64,000 nucleotides of DNA from Eunapius fragilis. Lineage: Eukaryota; Porifera; Demospongiae; Spongillida; Spongillidae. The notes beneath the pieces were generated by a model, which saw nothing but the letters and a program-made list of their open reading frames with translations, was not told where the DNA came from and made no database searches. Positions within the stretch are counted from its first letter, which is position 1. Each line of letters opens with the position of its first letter. Both the position numbers and the translations under genes were made by a program. Shown piece after piece: positions 27,990 to 40,199 of the stretch. The stretch is taken from contig OY811975.1 in the NCBI GenBank assembly GCA_963681505.1, positions 1,570,586-1,634,585 of the forward strand. The letters are read 5' to 3'.

Positions 27990-29440
27990 TCACTCCATGG
28001 ATCATGATTTTACCCATGCGTGTTGGTGTGAGTTCATTTGACATGGCAATAAGTTATGCCAATAACTTTCAATGCTAGCGAGGAGTGAGCAGGTTCGTAC
28101 CACGAAATGTGAAAAAGAATACTTTTTTACAGTCCAGAAAGTATAATAGTCTATGCGAATGATACGGATTTGAATAATTTTAGCATTAATTCATTATGCA
28201 CAATATATACTTATCCCCACAAAAATATTGTGGTTAAATTTCCATTAATTGTAAACAGTAATAATATGGTTCTTCCCTTGCCCATGGTTGAGCTGCTTTG
28301 TTTGCATGCGTGCGTCTTTTCCTGGTACTGAATCCCGCGCATGTGCATGGGAACCTGCATGCATTTCTTTTTCAAATGATTTAATTAAGAGATATGTACA
28401 GTTCAGTTGCACGCGTCACTTTTTATGCTCCTTCCTAGAAATTATTGCGTTAACCGGTATCACAAATGTTGCACCCCCGTGCCACTTGTCCTAGGAGTTT
28501 TGGCAACCCCACTCCAAATTTCTTACATAGGAAACTCGGCATTCCATTAGGAAAATAGGCATCCCTTAGCATAGCCATTCATAAGAAGAAATGGTCCATG
28601 AATCGATATCGGCGGTCATCTTGCATTTTATTCCAAATTGAATTCTAAATAAACTCCAAAACTTGGTCTGAATTCGAATTGTATTTTTCAGTGCGTTAAA
28701 ATTATACAAAAATCAAGACAAAAATTTAATTACTATCGCAGATAAATTATAATTACAATACCTCAATAACTATACAATAAGCAGCGTTTGGTTAATAAAA
28801 ATCGCATGAACCTCAGGCCAGCCCCACCCCATCCGACGAAGGGTGGATGCGCATCAATCAGCACTTAGACTACCAACCACATTTTCGTAAAGGTGAGTTA
28901 ATATGTATCATGACCTATATGTAGAATTGGCTCCGGGTTTTTGATCGAGAGTTGTAAAACAAAATATACGTGTTCGTAGACTCTTGTCAGTCGCTTTAAA
29001 ATCTGCCCAAAACACGCTACATCTATAGTACAACGCACGTTGTTCGCAATGCTGCCATTTTCTCCAGACGGTATAGTCGATCCCTCGAATCCGCCATTTT
29101 TTTCTCCTCCTTCCTTTCGTCAAGCATAACTCAAGTTAGGAAAAACGGACAAATATGAACTTTGCACCAGAGTATAGCGCTAAACGCGACGTTTCATTCT
29201 TTGTGAACATTGTTTTTATCAGTTTTGATATGATTAAAAAGAGTGTGCGTGGGTGTATATTTGTCGATAAAAAAAAAGAATACTTGCGGATGGACAGTTG
29301 GATAGGGATCGTAACTAAATGCTTGGACTCATCATATGTTGTCGGGCTTTCGTCCATACAAATTGCTATTGGTATATTGATGTAGTATCCAGACCAATAA
29401 CTATTTGAATCACGTTTACTATTATGCACGTGGTCTTGCA
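27990..29440. other. Intergenic, no gene recognised
   Basis: About 28590-28720 is a diverged inverted copy of about 57060-57215 (shared AATTCGAATT- and GGCGGTCATCTTGCATTTTA-type words). About 28460-28570 shares CACCCC...CCTAGGA words with 59800-59880. No open gene is seen. Confidence 0.45.
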
Positions 29441-29451
29441 CGTGTTCATTT

Positions 29452-30187
29452 TTGTCTTATGAGTTGAAACATGCCTTCACGGCAACAAAAGCTCAAAGAG
29501 ATCGGTACAATGAGAACAAAGAGAAGATTTTGCATGATCGTTGTTCGGTGGAAAACAAAGCAAAGGCCAGAGAGCGTTACCAGGCGAACTCTGAGCAGAA
29601 GCGAGCCAACGGTATAGATGAGATCCTGAAGTGAATCGGGCCAGGAAAAGGGCAAGGTACAGACGCTCGTCATCCTATTTTAATTTGCATCTTCCCATGT
29701 ATCAACATGTATATATACTTCCTTCTTACAGTAGTTATGATGATGACCCTGGATCGAAGTGAGACGCGGTACGAAAAGGACCCTGAAACAAAGCGAGCAC
29801 AGAAAAGGGCAAAATACGACGAAGACCCTGAATCTATGCGAGACGCTGAACGGGCGCGGTACGAAAAAGACCCTGATACAAAGCGAATCGCAGAATGGGC
29901 GCGGTACGAAAAAGACCCTGAAACGAAACGAGCAAAGAAAAGGGCAAATACTACGAAGACCCTGAATCTAACCGAGAAGCTGAACGGGCGCGGTACGAAA
30001 ATAACCCCGATCAAAGAAAAGGGCAAAATACGACGCAGACCCTGAATCTAAGAGGTTTGTCGAGCACAAACGCTACCTTGTTCATGCTGAAGCAAGAAGA
30101 GCAGTTAAAAAAGGCTAAATATTCAGAATGGTCTGATCTAAACACTGCCTACCAAGTGCTAGACAATAAGAAGTCAAAGATTAAACG
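29452..30187 (+). pseudogene. Fragment with basic 16-residue repeats (Helitron-protein-like N-terminus)
   Basis: Tandem 16-residue units of the type RYEKDPETKRAQKRAK occur between about 29757 and 30030, preceded by KAQRDRYNENKEKILHD. They are followed, after frame changes near 29950 and 30110, by KYSEWSDLNTAYQVLDNKK and a splice donor (GTGAGT) at 30188. Such Lys/Arg/Asp-Pro repeats precede Helitron helicase-type proteins in marine invertebrates as far as I recall. No helicase is present here. Decayed. Confidence 0.4.
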
Positions 30188-30630
30188 GTGAGTCCATGCA
30201 TGTAATACTGTATACGGTAGCAAGTACTGTGGTGAAATAAGTGCATGAGTAAATTACTGAGCATTAATTCTTGTGTGTAATTTAACTGTAATAAAAAGTT
30301 AGGCGAAATAAAGTAATGTAAAGCTTTACTCGAGTTTTGTCTCTTTGAACCAAGAGAATAATACAAGGCAGGTGTATTGCATGTTACTTGAAAAGGCACT
30401 AAATAGCAATATAACGTACAAGAAAAGGTAAATGAAGAATTTAAAGAAGCGCATAAATAGTTGGCTGACAAAGTGTGCACTAGATCAGGGCATGCAGCTA
30501 TGTGCAAAATAAAAATAAATTGCTTGGCTAGCACTGGGAGAAAAAGCGGTAATCTTCCAAAAATCTGTACGTTCAATAAATGCACTAACTTTAAACCCCA
30601 GTGATATTTCAAATAGAAATGGAATTTATA

Positions 30631-30913
30631 CAAGTAATAAAAACATTATACGAGAAGGTTGGTGGTATATATACAGGAATCAAAGGTGATGGTGGTGTAA
30701 AAAGCAAGGGAACAAGGCTTCTGATTGAAAAGGAAAAATGAAATAGACCTATATTAGTAGCATGTTGTCGTACTTAAATGTGCATGGTAATATAGGTCTA
30801 TTTCATTTTTCCCTTTCAATCAGAAGCCTTGTTCCCTTGCTTTTTACACCACCAATCACCTTTGATTCCTATATACCACCAATCTTCTCGTATAGAGAAT
30901 GTTTTTATTACTT
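30631..30913. repeat. Hairpin MITE copy 2
   Basis: Ends CAAGTAATAAAAACAT / GTTTTTATTACTT, with inner arms around ATGAAATAGACC. The outer flank is TA. It is joined on its right side to a reverse-oriented foldback arm. Confidence 0.8.
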
Positions 30914-31870
30914 ATTTCCTAAATTTTTCTGGTGGATTTGGTGTTGTATTTAGTTCTTGAAACGTATAGACCCATGTAGCAAAAACGCCAACTTGCGCGA
31001 TCATGACAGATTTATTTTTGAATCTATGAGCTGTACCATTAAAATATTACACTAGTTCCCAGACTACCTCCATTGAGGACCAAAGGGTGATAAAGGTTAA
31101 AAGCATTGGCAAAAGCGAAACCATATACTACATAGGATAAATGTACCCTAAGTAAACTGGTCTCACGCTATTTTCAGATAAACCATGCACCATTGTACAT
31201 TATATTATAAAGCGAAGAGAGACGCAGTATCTACAGCTGTAACTATTACAGATATTATTCCTTCCATTTTAGCGATATACCATACATGCTCACAATGTAT
31301 GGATCCAACACTGTAACGTACCGTTGGTCCATTCGGTACCGCGCTTGACATGCACTCGTTTGGCAGATCTGGCAGCATCTGGATCTTTCCACTTTTTAGA
31401 TGCTTGAGTGGAATCAGATTTATCCTTGAGATTACATGGTAAAACCATCGAATTTGATAACACTGGTTATTTTATACCGGTGCGTCATGAACATTGTGAT
31501 AGCTGGTGTAATGTGCTATTTGTAGATCAACACCAAATAAGGTACTACTCGCATCAGCTAAATGCCCGATCAGTTAGGCATCTAACAGACCCTTGAAGAT
31601 AACCTGCGGACACATCCTGAAGTGATTGGCACACTTGGCGTGCTTTACACATGTTCCTGTCGTGAGTTATACTATCCCGAAGGAAGAAGACGAAGAAGAC
31701 GACGACAACGGAGGAGAAATTTTAGGTGGGACTGGGTACGGATGTTGGGGACGAGTATTTTTGTTCTCTAAAAGTACACCGTCTTGTGACACAGATACAA
31801 CGAAGAACTGTTCTCCTTTTTGATATCGCTCGATTGCCACTGAGAGCAAAGTGACCCGACTCTTGGCTGG
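30914..31870 (-). repeat. Foldback-family arm, reverse orientation
   Basis: Reverse-complement match to 11100-12127. It ends at GACCCGACTCTTGGCTG (31870), where unrelated sequence begins. Confidence 0.7.
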
Positions 31871-32372
31871 TGTGTTGTGGCTAAAGAAATACAGGAGGAT
31901 AAAAGTAAGGATGAAACTAGTGACCTTCCCAATACAGTGTTTCCAATAACAATGGATGACAGGATGATAGATGATGCTGGGCAACATCTGGGCAAAATCT
32001 ATCATTTGGCGATCAAAAGTGGTCTGCCCGGATCACTTTTAGGTAGGACCACTTTTGCCATGACATTCCACGACCAGGTCAATGTCCATATAGGAACTGC
32101 TTTTGGACATCAGCTTTTCCATTAGGAACCGTAGAAATTGTCAGCTTTCATCTATCCATCTGCATAATGAAAGTCTGAATCACAGCTTACACGCCCCAAG
32201 ATCACAAGCGGCAGTTCCAGATGAATGTAGTTTATTTTCCCAATAAGTGGTGTGCATACTAGTAACCTTTAAAACGGACCGTTTAACAACCGGCGGTGAA
32301 AATTAAACATTACTCTCACCGCCAGCTGTAAGTCGGCAACCCTGAAATAACATCCAAATGTATAACACTCAC

Positions 32373-33693
32373 CTAACATATACAGTTTGAAGAACTCGAT
32401 GGCCACATTTTCATTTTCGACAGGTTCATCCATCCATATACGAACTTCTAAGTCTCCAGAGATAGTAGTTGGTAACAATTTGCAGAACCATGGGAGGTTT
32501 GGTGAATCGCAGCACGAGACCTCATGATTACGACACAGCTGTCGGTCCACAAGAGGTCATCGTTGTATATCGTTCCTGTCGACGTGGTGGAGGCATTATT
32601 GCCTGACTCGCAGTAGTAGTCAGATCCTAAAAAAGCAGGTGGTGGGGTTCCCCAAGCACATGGGCAGGCAGCTACGCTGCTAAATTCCATAACCCCGGCG
32701 GCATACGTGTACACGTGCTGTCTGTTATAAACCGACCCGTAAGTAATGCTAACTCCATCGATGTAGTAGGTTTCCAGACTGTATCCCAATCCTTGGTTAT
32801 TCAAGAAAGCGTCAGTTGTTCCAACCTGATAGCCACTGAATCTTCCACAGATCATTTGGTAGCTGGCTCCGCAAGTGTTTATACTCACCGAGGCACAAGG
32901 TTCACTATTGTCTTTCTTTCCGCACGATCTATTGTCTGTCTCAAGTACTAAGGGAGTTGTCACTTACTAACTTTGGAGCTTTGTATCTTGTCAGTGGTAT
33001 GTGATAGTCTCACACCAACTTATACTTATATATATCTGTCCATTTGCACTAAACAGCACGTTTTAGTTGGTCCAAGGCATGCTAGATACTGGAGATGCAA
33101 AATTTTCTATAACAGATATAGAATTTTTACAATATTTGAGTTTAATACCTACAGACAAATGTAACTCCTGATTCCTTTATCCCCAAAGCTTCAAAATTGA
33201 AATCCATGTTCAAAAGTAATGGTGCTACTCCTACCTTCTTTTTGTTCAATAAGCTATTGCTGAGTTATAACTTTGAGAACATTATGTAGACATTTCGCGA
33301 TACTATCCGTTTTGGGAGGAGTTTCTAGAGATGGACATTGTTTAGTTGTATGCTTCAGTCCTTATCATTCTATGCCACAAACCACAATACTTATTTGAAT
33401 TGAGAGTTAGTAATAAGTGTAAATGTATGTCCGTTTTGGTGCCTTCTGCAGTAATTTTTTAATTTTTTGAAATTTTCCTAACTCTCTTATTAACTGAGAA
33501 CGTTAATAGGTGACGTAAACGTTTGCCACGAGGAGGGACACTGCTGCGTTGGATCGGACATATTTAGATAGCCGACCTTTGTCCACTGCAAGCCTGATAC
33601 GTTACTAGTAGGGAGAAAAAATTGAGCTGCAGTGAGATTGCTGAACATCATGGCTGTGCTCAGAAGACTGACAACCTGGTAAAATATCGCCAT
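32373..33693 (-). pseudogene. Orphan copy of the GPCR N-terminal exon, disrupted
   Basis: It is homologous to 21922-22678, with signal peptide MAIFYQVVSLLSTAMMFSNLTA, the same cysteine pattern and a terminal GTGAGT donor. It is interrupted after the QTFTSPR codons by a 575-bp TA-flanked insertion (32932-33506). A one-base deletion near 32548 shifts the frame. No FN3, GAIN or 7TM exons follow downstream. A non-LTR fragment is inserted immediately upstream of its start. Confidence 0.8.
32932..33506. mobile_element. 575-bp insertion with TA duplication and imperfect TIRs (Tc1/mariner-like MITE)
   Basis: It is flanked by TA (32930-32931 and 33507-33508). The ends share an imperfect inverted repeat of about 25-28 bp (GTCTCAAGTACTAAGGGAGTT versus GTTCTCAGTTAATAAGAGAG on the other strand). 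The empty site is visible in the two paralogous exons. No transposase is present. Confidence 0.65.
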
Positions 33694-33704
33694 CTTACCC
33701 TGTG

Positions 33705-34930
33705 ACATGTAGTGGCTTTTGCAAACTATCTCATCTGGCTCGCGCTACTCCACCCTCGCTCTCTGTCAAAGTTCTGGAACTTTTCGACCAGGATGTTAGA
33801 TGTTGTCTGTCTCAGAGTACTTCGGTAGACTTGACTGATGTATCATGGAATCAGGCCCAGCTATGTTTGAGTAGAGGTGGTTTGGGTATGCGCTCTCTCA
33901 TGCTACATGCTCCAGCTACTTACATTGCCGCCGTTTGTTCATCCGGCTATGGCCTCCAGTCTCTTACCCACCTCACCCGTGCTGTGGAGATGTTCAATGT
34001 ATGTGTAACACCAGCTGATAAAATTTCGTTGGACTCCCTCGCATCTTCCAATATAAATCAAAAGATCCTGTCATCCAAACTGGACGATTATCAACTTCAG
34101 GGCATATTTAACAGGTCCTTAGTCGCTGATGGGGCTCGCCTATTATCCATCTCTGCCCCTCATTCCTCTGCTTGGCTTTCGGTTGTGCCATCAGAAGGTT
34201 TTGGGCTCCATTTCGAACCAAACCAATACAATATAGCCCTTAAATGGTGGCTAGGTTTAGACACATCATGTGGCTCTAGTTGTGCATTCTGCCCAGATTC
34301 TATCCTGGATCCTCTAGGCCACCATGCGTCCACGTGCAAACGAGGGGAAGACGCAGTTCATCGCCATAACCTGCTGCGAGATGTGTTAGCAGATTCCTGC
34401 CGCCTGGCTCACCTTCCTGTCAAGCTCGAAGTAGGTAATAATTTAACTGCAGGCCATGACCCGCAGATGTCCTTGTCCACAATTGGTCACTGGGCAAGCC
34501 TGCAGCCTTTGACTTCAGTGTGACCTCTCCGCTAAATTCACTTATCCTTTCGGAAGCGGGAGTGTCTTTAGGAGTGGCAGCTCAGGCCTCAGAGATAAGA
34601 AAACACAACAGTAATGATGCTAAATGTGGGGATTTAGGTTGGGTGTACATCCCTTTGGTTGTCGTGACGTACGGAGCATGGGGTCAAGAGGCAGTTAAAA
34701 CTTTTGCGCAGTTGGCATCCAGGCTGGCAATTGCATGCTCCAAGCCTAAATCAGTCGTCATAAATGAGATTTACGGAAGGCTTAACACCTGCCTCATGAG
34801 ATCCATTTCTTCGGCTATCCTCACCAGGATTGTGCCCTCATGAATTGTTATGTGTATGTAATTGTGCGTCAGTGTATTTTGTATCTTATATAATATCATT
34901 ATTAATCTCTGCAGAAACAATAAAATAGTT
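33705..34930 (+). mobile_element. 5'-truncated non-LTR-like retroelement, C-terminal coding end and 3' UTR
   Basis: Open from about 33705 to 34523, then continuing in another frame to 34843. It contains SRGGLGMRSLMLHAPATYIA, ALKWWLGLDTSCGSSCAFCP, DPLGHHASTCKRGEDAVHRH, PVKLEVGNNLT and KHNSNDAKCGDLGWVYIPLV. It ends with AATAAA near 34918 and a T-rich border. The C-x2-C...HH-x3-C cluster and the conserved region after it recur at 26734-27715 and 54019-54258. Upstream-region homology between the orphan exon and GPCR copy 2 resumes at about 34943, so this insertion separates exon from promoter. Confidence 0.65.
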
Positions 34931-34942
34931 TTTTTAATAGTA

Positions 34943-35170
34943 GTTATTAGCCCAGCATCGTATCGCGGCTCGCGGCCCGCGTCGCATAGCTAATCAGCTC
35001 AACACTCGGCCGGAAATGCGTCACCTTGTACACCCCGGCGTTATTAGTGATGCGTGTCAATCGTGCAGCCTGACATCCGGTCTTGCTACGTCATTAGGAC
35101 CTCCTCCCACCGTGGGGGCGGATCATCGCATACAGAATAATCCATGCGGAGTCTCGTAAGTTCTACAACA
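34943..35170 (-). other. Former promoter region of the orphan GPCR exon
   Basis: GC-rich sequence with CTCGGCCGG and CATTAGGA words, similar to 51697-52075 upstream of GPCR copy 2. Confidence 0.5.
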
Positions 35171-35339
35171 GTGTAATGGTTGCAACTTGTGCCGCTCAAA
35201 CATCCCACGAGAAAAGACAGACGCATGTCTCGCGGTCCGGTCGGTAGTCATTTTACTTGCCTGTTCGCATGGGCATTAATTCCTGATGTTTTGTGGCCTA
35301 AACGGTCAGTGTGCAGTCCCGCATTGTGGATAGGCTGAA

Positions 35340-35520
35340 CTTATACTAAAGTAACGCTCGCGTTGAAATGTATGGCTAATTATAAATTCAGTGCCCAATA
35401 ACTTTATGATGGATAGTCCAATTTAGGATGCGTAAGGACCATTTGATAAAAGCTCTTTGGAGTTCACGGAAATTAAAACGAAAAACTATCCACAAGGGTG
35501 ATTTAATAAGGAAGCGTATA
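35340..35520 (-). repeat. Repeat related to the MITE at 55628-55846
   Basis: Reverse-complement match with shared words ATGGATAGTCCAATTTAGGA and CTCTTTGGAGTTCACGG. This copy lacks clear ends. Confidence 0.5.
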
Positions 35521-36284
35521 TTTTCTCAAATTTCACAATTAACACTGTCTCAACAACATCCGGAAATTTCTGAGTCCGGATTATGAAAATTTTAGTACTA
35601 CGCCGAACATGACGAGCCCATCCGTCAGAGGAGCACACAGTGGTTTAAAACCATAGTTGATGATGACATTTCTGAACCATGCAAAAATAAATACACAATT
35701 GTTTAACAATATATTAATAATATAACCTACTGTTATTAAACTGGTTCCATTAATAATTAAAACAGTTTGAAAATCATACCACAACAATCAAGATTACCAA
35801 AACAGACCACATCACAGTTAATTATATATATGCTTATAATGAATGATCAACTGATTTATGTAGCCCTAATTCGGATCTATATAAGTAACTAATATTACGT
35901 AATACAAATCAAGGCAAATCTATCAAGAATCAATAAATCATTATAAATGTTCAGGCAAAACAGGGATTGAATCTGCACCTTGACGATCAGCTCCATCAGT
36001 AAAAACACATGCTATCAGGTTATCTTCCAATGACAAGCACCCACTTACAGCAGCATGTCGATGTGGACAGGAGCGAATGTTAAGCAAAACGAGCATTTAC
36101 AATACATCTAAAGCTTTGCACTATTGGTTTTACCCTAAGCCTTGTTAGTACATCAGTTAGATTAGCCTGCTGTGTTGTTTTTTGAGCAAGCTTCTCTTTA
36201 TATGAACGAAGATTTTTATTGTTATGTTCCAGTGGTTCTTCAGACAATGTTCCCAAACCTTGAGATTCATTATTATGAGTCAGT

Positions 36285-36770
36285 GCTGCAGAATGTGCAA
36301 GAACAGATGGTGTAAATCGGAATGTATGCCAATGTGTGACAAGTTTGATTGAAGTCTCCTTGCAGAGTCGATCCAGCTGCTCTGTGCATGTTGACAGCTT
36401 GCTTTGAACAAATAGCTCTCAAAGTTACTTATAAACTCATCAAAAGCTTGCCTGTCACAATCTCCATCAGATCTAACTTTGCGATGTACATAATCAATCA
36501 GTACCTGTCGGGTCTTTGCCGCATCAAAGAAACACCTTGCTAACAGGTGGAGTACTTCCTGGATGCTCTTCCTTAGAGGAAGCTGGTGACAAAGGAGTAT
36601 CCTGCAGCTAATGGTCTAGAATCATAAAACACTTCTTTCTGGTATGAGAGAAAAGCTTCCTTAGTCTGATCTAGCTTTTTGGATCGATTAAGCTTATGCC
36701 ACTTTCACCTCAGTATGCCCATTCGGTTAGCCCAATGCTTTTTCAGCTTGTTAACTTCCTCCTTTGGCCT
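36285..36770 (-). pseudogene. Decayed protein-coding segment, unrecognised
   Basis: The minus strand is open for about 90 codons from about 36560 to 36285 (HLLARCFFDAAKTRQVLIDY ... SARRLQSNLSHIGIH). An adjacent open piece upstream (KLKKHWANRMGIL ... KLDQTKEAFLSYQKE) is in other frames with stops. The composition looks coding and decayed, perhaps from a transposon, since a Ulp1-like fragment lies nearby on the same strand at 37701-37953. No family was recognised. Confidence 0.35.
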
Positions 36771-37229
36771 TCGTCAGTAAGAAACAAGCCAGCAGCCAAC
36801 TACAATCGCAAACACAAGTTCTGATATACAGGTATCCGCATACGCGCGCACTACACAGAGCGTTGAACAACAGAACAAAGACGGCGCTGCCTCAGCCCAC
36901 CTTGGATAGTGGATACAGCAGCGGTTCCAACGTGAAATTCACAGAACGCATAGTAGAACCCAATCGCCACCTAAACACAGCCAGAGATAATCTATACATT
37001 ATCTCTGACACAGCCCCACGTATGCAATTATTAAAATAATTTTTAATTGATTAGTCACCGCATGTCTCGTGTTTGAAAGTTAGTAGCAGCGCTAAACGAA
37101 AAGTCGGTTACAGTCGGCTAAGTCTATAGATTGTAAAAAGATAGTCAAATCGATTTATAGTTAAGATTTCTTTCGTTTGGTCCTAGAATCGTGTAGAAAA
37201 GTCCTTGAAGTTGGTACATGGAAATTTTT

Positions 37230-37460
37230 ATCCATGTTCCGTACGGATGCCCAACATTGCCGGTTACGTAACCGGATGCCGGTTGTGTAACCGGCTGTCC
37301 GGTTATGTACCCGGCTGTCCCGTTTCGCTGCATTATATAATAGCTGTCGGGTTACACAACTGGCTGTCCCATTGCGTAACCAGCTGTCCCGTTGTGGAAC
37401 CGGCTGTCCGGTGACTCCGGTTGTGTAACCGGCTGTCCCGTTGTGTAACCGGCTGACGTT
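37230..37460 (+). repeat. CCGGTT/GTAACCGGCTGTCC minisatellite
   Basis: About ten imperfect units of CCGGTTGTGTAACCGGCTGTC preceded by TTCCGTACGGATGCCCA. The inverted counterpart is at 9700-9800. Each unit is partly self-complementary (CCGGTT...AACCGG). Confidence 0.8.
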
Positions 37461-37700
37461 ATTTAATATCTATGAATATTTATCTATGCACAACTCATGC
37501 AGGTTGTTTTAGTTGGTAAGGCCTGATACAACCGGCCATCTGTATGGATGTGACTATTGCACATTTATGGGAAGATGTTCTGTCTTATTGAGAAGATGAA
37601 AACGTATGTTTATGGACACTAGTACAAAAAATAACTGATGATGTTGTATAATGCTGACATGAGGCTTACAACTGCCCAGTACATAGTCATCACTCCGTCC

Positions 37701-37953
37701 TCAATACTTATGCTTCCTCATTGCATTCTGTTTATACAATAGAACTGCTGGATCTTGTCCATTACAAATGGAAGTGATATACGCCAGAGCAAATAATCTG
37801 CAGTCATGTGATCCTACCTGCAGTGGAACATCTACAAACTCAACAGAAAATTGGTTTTCTTGTGTTTGAAGTAGGGCACTCATAAGCTTCAGGGTACGCT
37901 TGGGAAGCTCTTTACCTCCATTGCAGTCAAAGATTTTGATGCTGGCTTTTTGG
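37701..37953 (-). pseudogene. Ulp1/SENP-like (C48) cysteine protease fragment
   Basis: The minus strand reads IKIFDCNGGKELPKRTLKLM and VDVPLQVGSHDCRLFALAYI followed by TSICNGQDPA. It resembles the C-terminal catalytic Q...DC part of the C48 peptidases found in eukaryotic transposons. The His and Asp parts are missing and the residue after Cys is Arg, not the usual Gly. The fragment ends exactly where the large duplication begins (37954), so it was probably truncated by that breakpoint. Confidence 0.5.
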
Positions 37954-38881
37954 CAGTTGAAGTTCAATGTACGTCTGGCTAGCGAGACTATACATGTACG
38001 CCGACTTACTAGTAGGCGTGTGTGTAACTTGTTTTTCATTGATCAACTTGAATTGCCGTGTCACAACGCCGTTTGTTTGAAATTTTAGCAAGTGTGTAGT
38101 TCTGCTTGTCACAAGCCTGTGCATGAATCTAAAAACTAAAGGATCAATTCCAAAATAATAGAAATTTTAATGGGTACGTGATGCTGCACGTTTGTAATTC
38201 TTTCTTTTGAGGTTGGCGTGACAGCAGAAAGAATGGAAGTTCTGATGACATCACTGCTATGACCGAGCTTTCTGCTATGAGATGTCTTCAAGACAAAATG
38301 CTGAGTATTTTTAAACCGTTTGGCAAGGTGTGATGGAGAAGTGCTTAGAAGATCTGGTAAATGTGTGAAGTTAATAAATGGCCGGTGACAGATGGGTTGA
38401 TACTTCTGTGTATAGAAAAATACTGTTAGGATGTGCTTTTGGGTAGATTGTCTATTTAAAATACGCGCATCTAACCTGAATACAAAATCACGCGTAAAGT
38501 TTGTGACTGGTAAATGCTCACCATACGAAAAAGGATTCCACTATACGAATGAGGACGGTTATAACCAGCTCTCGTTATTAGGCTCATGGGCCGACCAACC
38601 AGCTACCTGCACCACTTTTGTTTATACACTATGCATGGTAGATCTGTAATGATATGTAATGGCCCTGTACTAGCTATTATGGGAACTGCGCCCAAGACCC
38701 GCGAGTGCACAAACCGCTTTGCAATGATAATAAATACCATCTCCTATAATAGAGACTGCATTTGTATTGTATGCGTGTGCTTTGTATCCCAATAGGTACT
38801 TACTAATAGCTGCATTATCCAATCCAGGTAATCATATGAAATGGAAACAACACTTGATGAGCTGCTTGACAATGTTGGCGG

Positions 38882-39903
38882 GTCACTCACGTGTAGCGGG
38901 ACAGCCAATAGTCGGGTAACTTTGCTCTCAGTGGCAATCGAGCGATATCAAAAAGGAGAACAGTTCTGCGTTGTATCTGTGTCACAAGACGGTGTACTTT
39001 TAGAGAACAAAAATACTTGTCCCCAACGTCCGTACCCAGTCCCACCTAAAATTTCTCCTCCGTCGTCGTCGACTTCGTCTTCCTTCGAGATAGCATAACT
39101 CACTACAGGAACGTTTGTAAAGCACGCCAAGTGTACCAATCACTTCAGGATGTGTCCGCAGGTTATCTTCGGGGGTCTGTTAGACGCCTAACCGAATCGG
39201 GCAAATAACTAAAGCGAGTAGTTCCTTATTTGGTGTTGATCTACAAATAGCACATTACATGAGCTATCACAATGTTCACGACGCACTTATGAAATAGCCA
39301 ATCAAAATCAAATTTGATGGTTTAATTAACTATGCAAATTTCAAGGACAATTCTGATTCCACTCGAGCATCTAAAAGTGGAAAGATGCAGATGCTGCCAG
39401 ATCTGCCAAACGAGTGCATGTCAAGCGCGGTACAGAAAGGACCAACAAAATGACCACCCAAAGGTGTTGGATCGATAAATTACGAGCATGCATGGTGGTA
39501 TATAATGGAAGGAATAGTTTCCGTAATAGTTACAGCGGTAGATACTGCGTCTCTCTCCGCTTTATAGTAATATGCGTTGTTTGAAATGTGTGTATAACGC
39601 CAAAGTTGCTTACGTCAATTGGTCATGTATTGCGGTGCATGGTTTATCTGATTATAGCGTGATTTATCCAAAGTATGTATTATATGGCTTCGCTTTTGCC
39701 AATGCTTTTAACCTTTATCACCTTTTGATCCTCAATGGAGGTAGTCTGGGAACTAGTGTAATATTTATTTTAATGGTACACCTCAACAAATTTGCAGATT
39801 CTAAAATGATTGCGCAAGTTGACATTTTTGCTACCTGATTCTATACGTTTCAAGAACTTAATACAACTAATTTACACCAAATCCACCAGAAAAATTTAGG
39901 AAA
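38882..39903 (+). repeat. Foldback-family arm in duplication copy 2
   Basis: Duplicate of 11100-12127 with a few percent divergence and small indels. Confidence 0.7.
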
Positions 39904-40194
39904 CAAGTAATAAATACATTCTCTATACGAGACGGTTGGTGGAATATAGGAATCAAAGGTGATGGTGGTGTAAAAAGCAAGGGAGCAAGGTTTCTGATTG
40001 AAAAGGGAAAATGAAATAGACCAATATTAGCATGCACATTTAAATATGACAGCATGCATGTTGCTAATATAGGTCTATTTCATTTTTCCTTACAATCAGA
40101 AATTAACCTTGTTCCCTTGCTGTTTACACCACCATCACTTTTGATTCCTATATATTACACCAACCTTCACGTAAGAGAATGTTTTTATTACTTG
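39904..40194. repeat. Hairpin MITE copy 3
   Basis: Duplicate of 12128-12415. Ends CAAGTAATAAATACATTCTC / GTTTTTATTACTTG. Confidence 0.8.
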
Positions 40195-40199
40195 AATAT

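Noticed and set aside
36764..37039. 91-aa plus-strand ORF
   Set aside because: No family recognised and no splice or repeat support. It could be real but is not supported.
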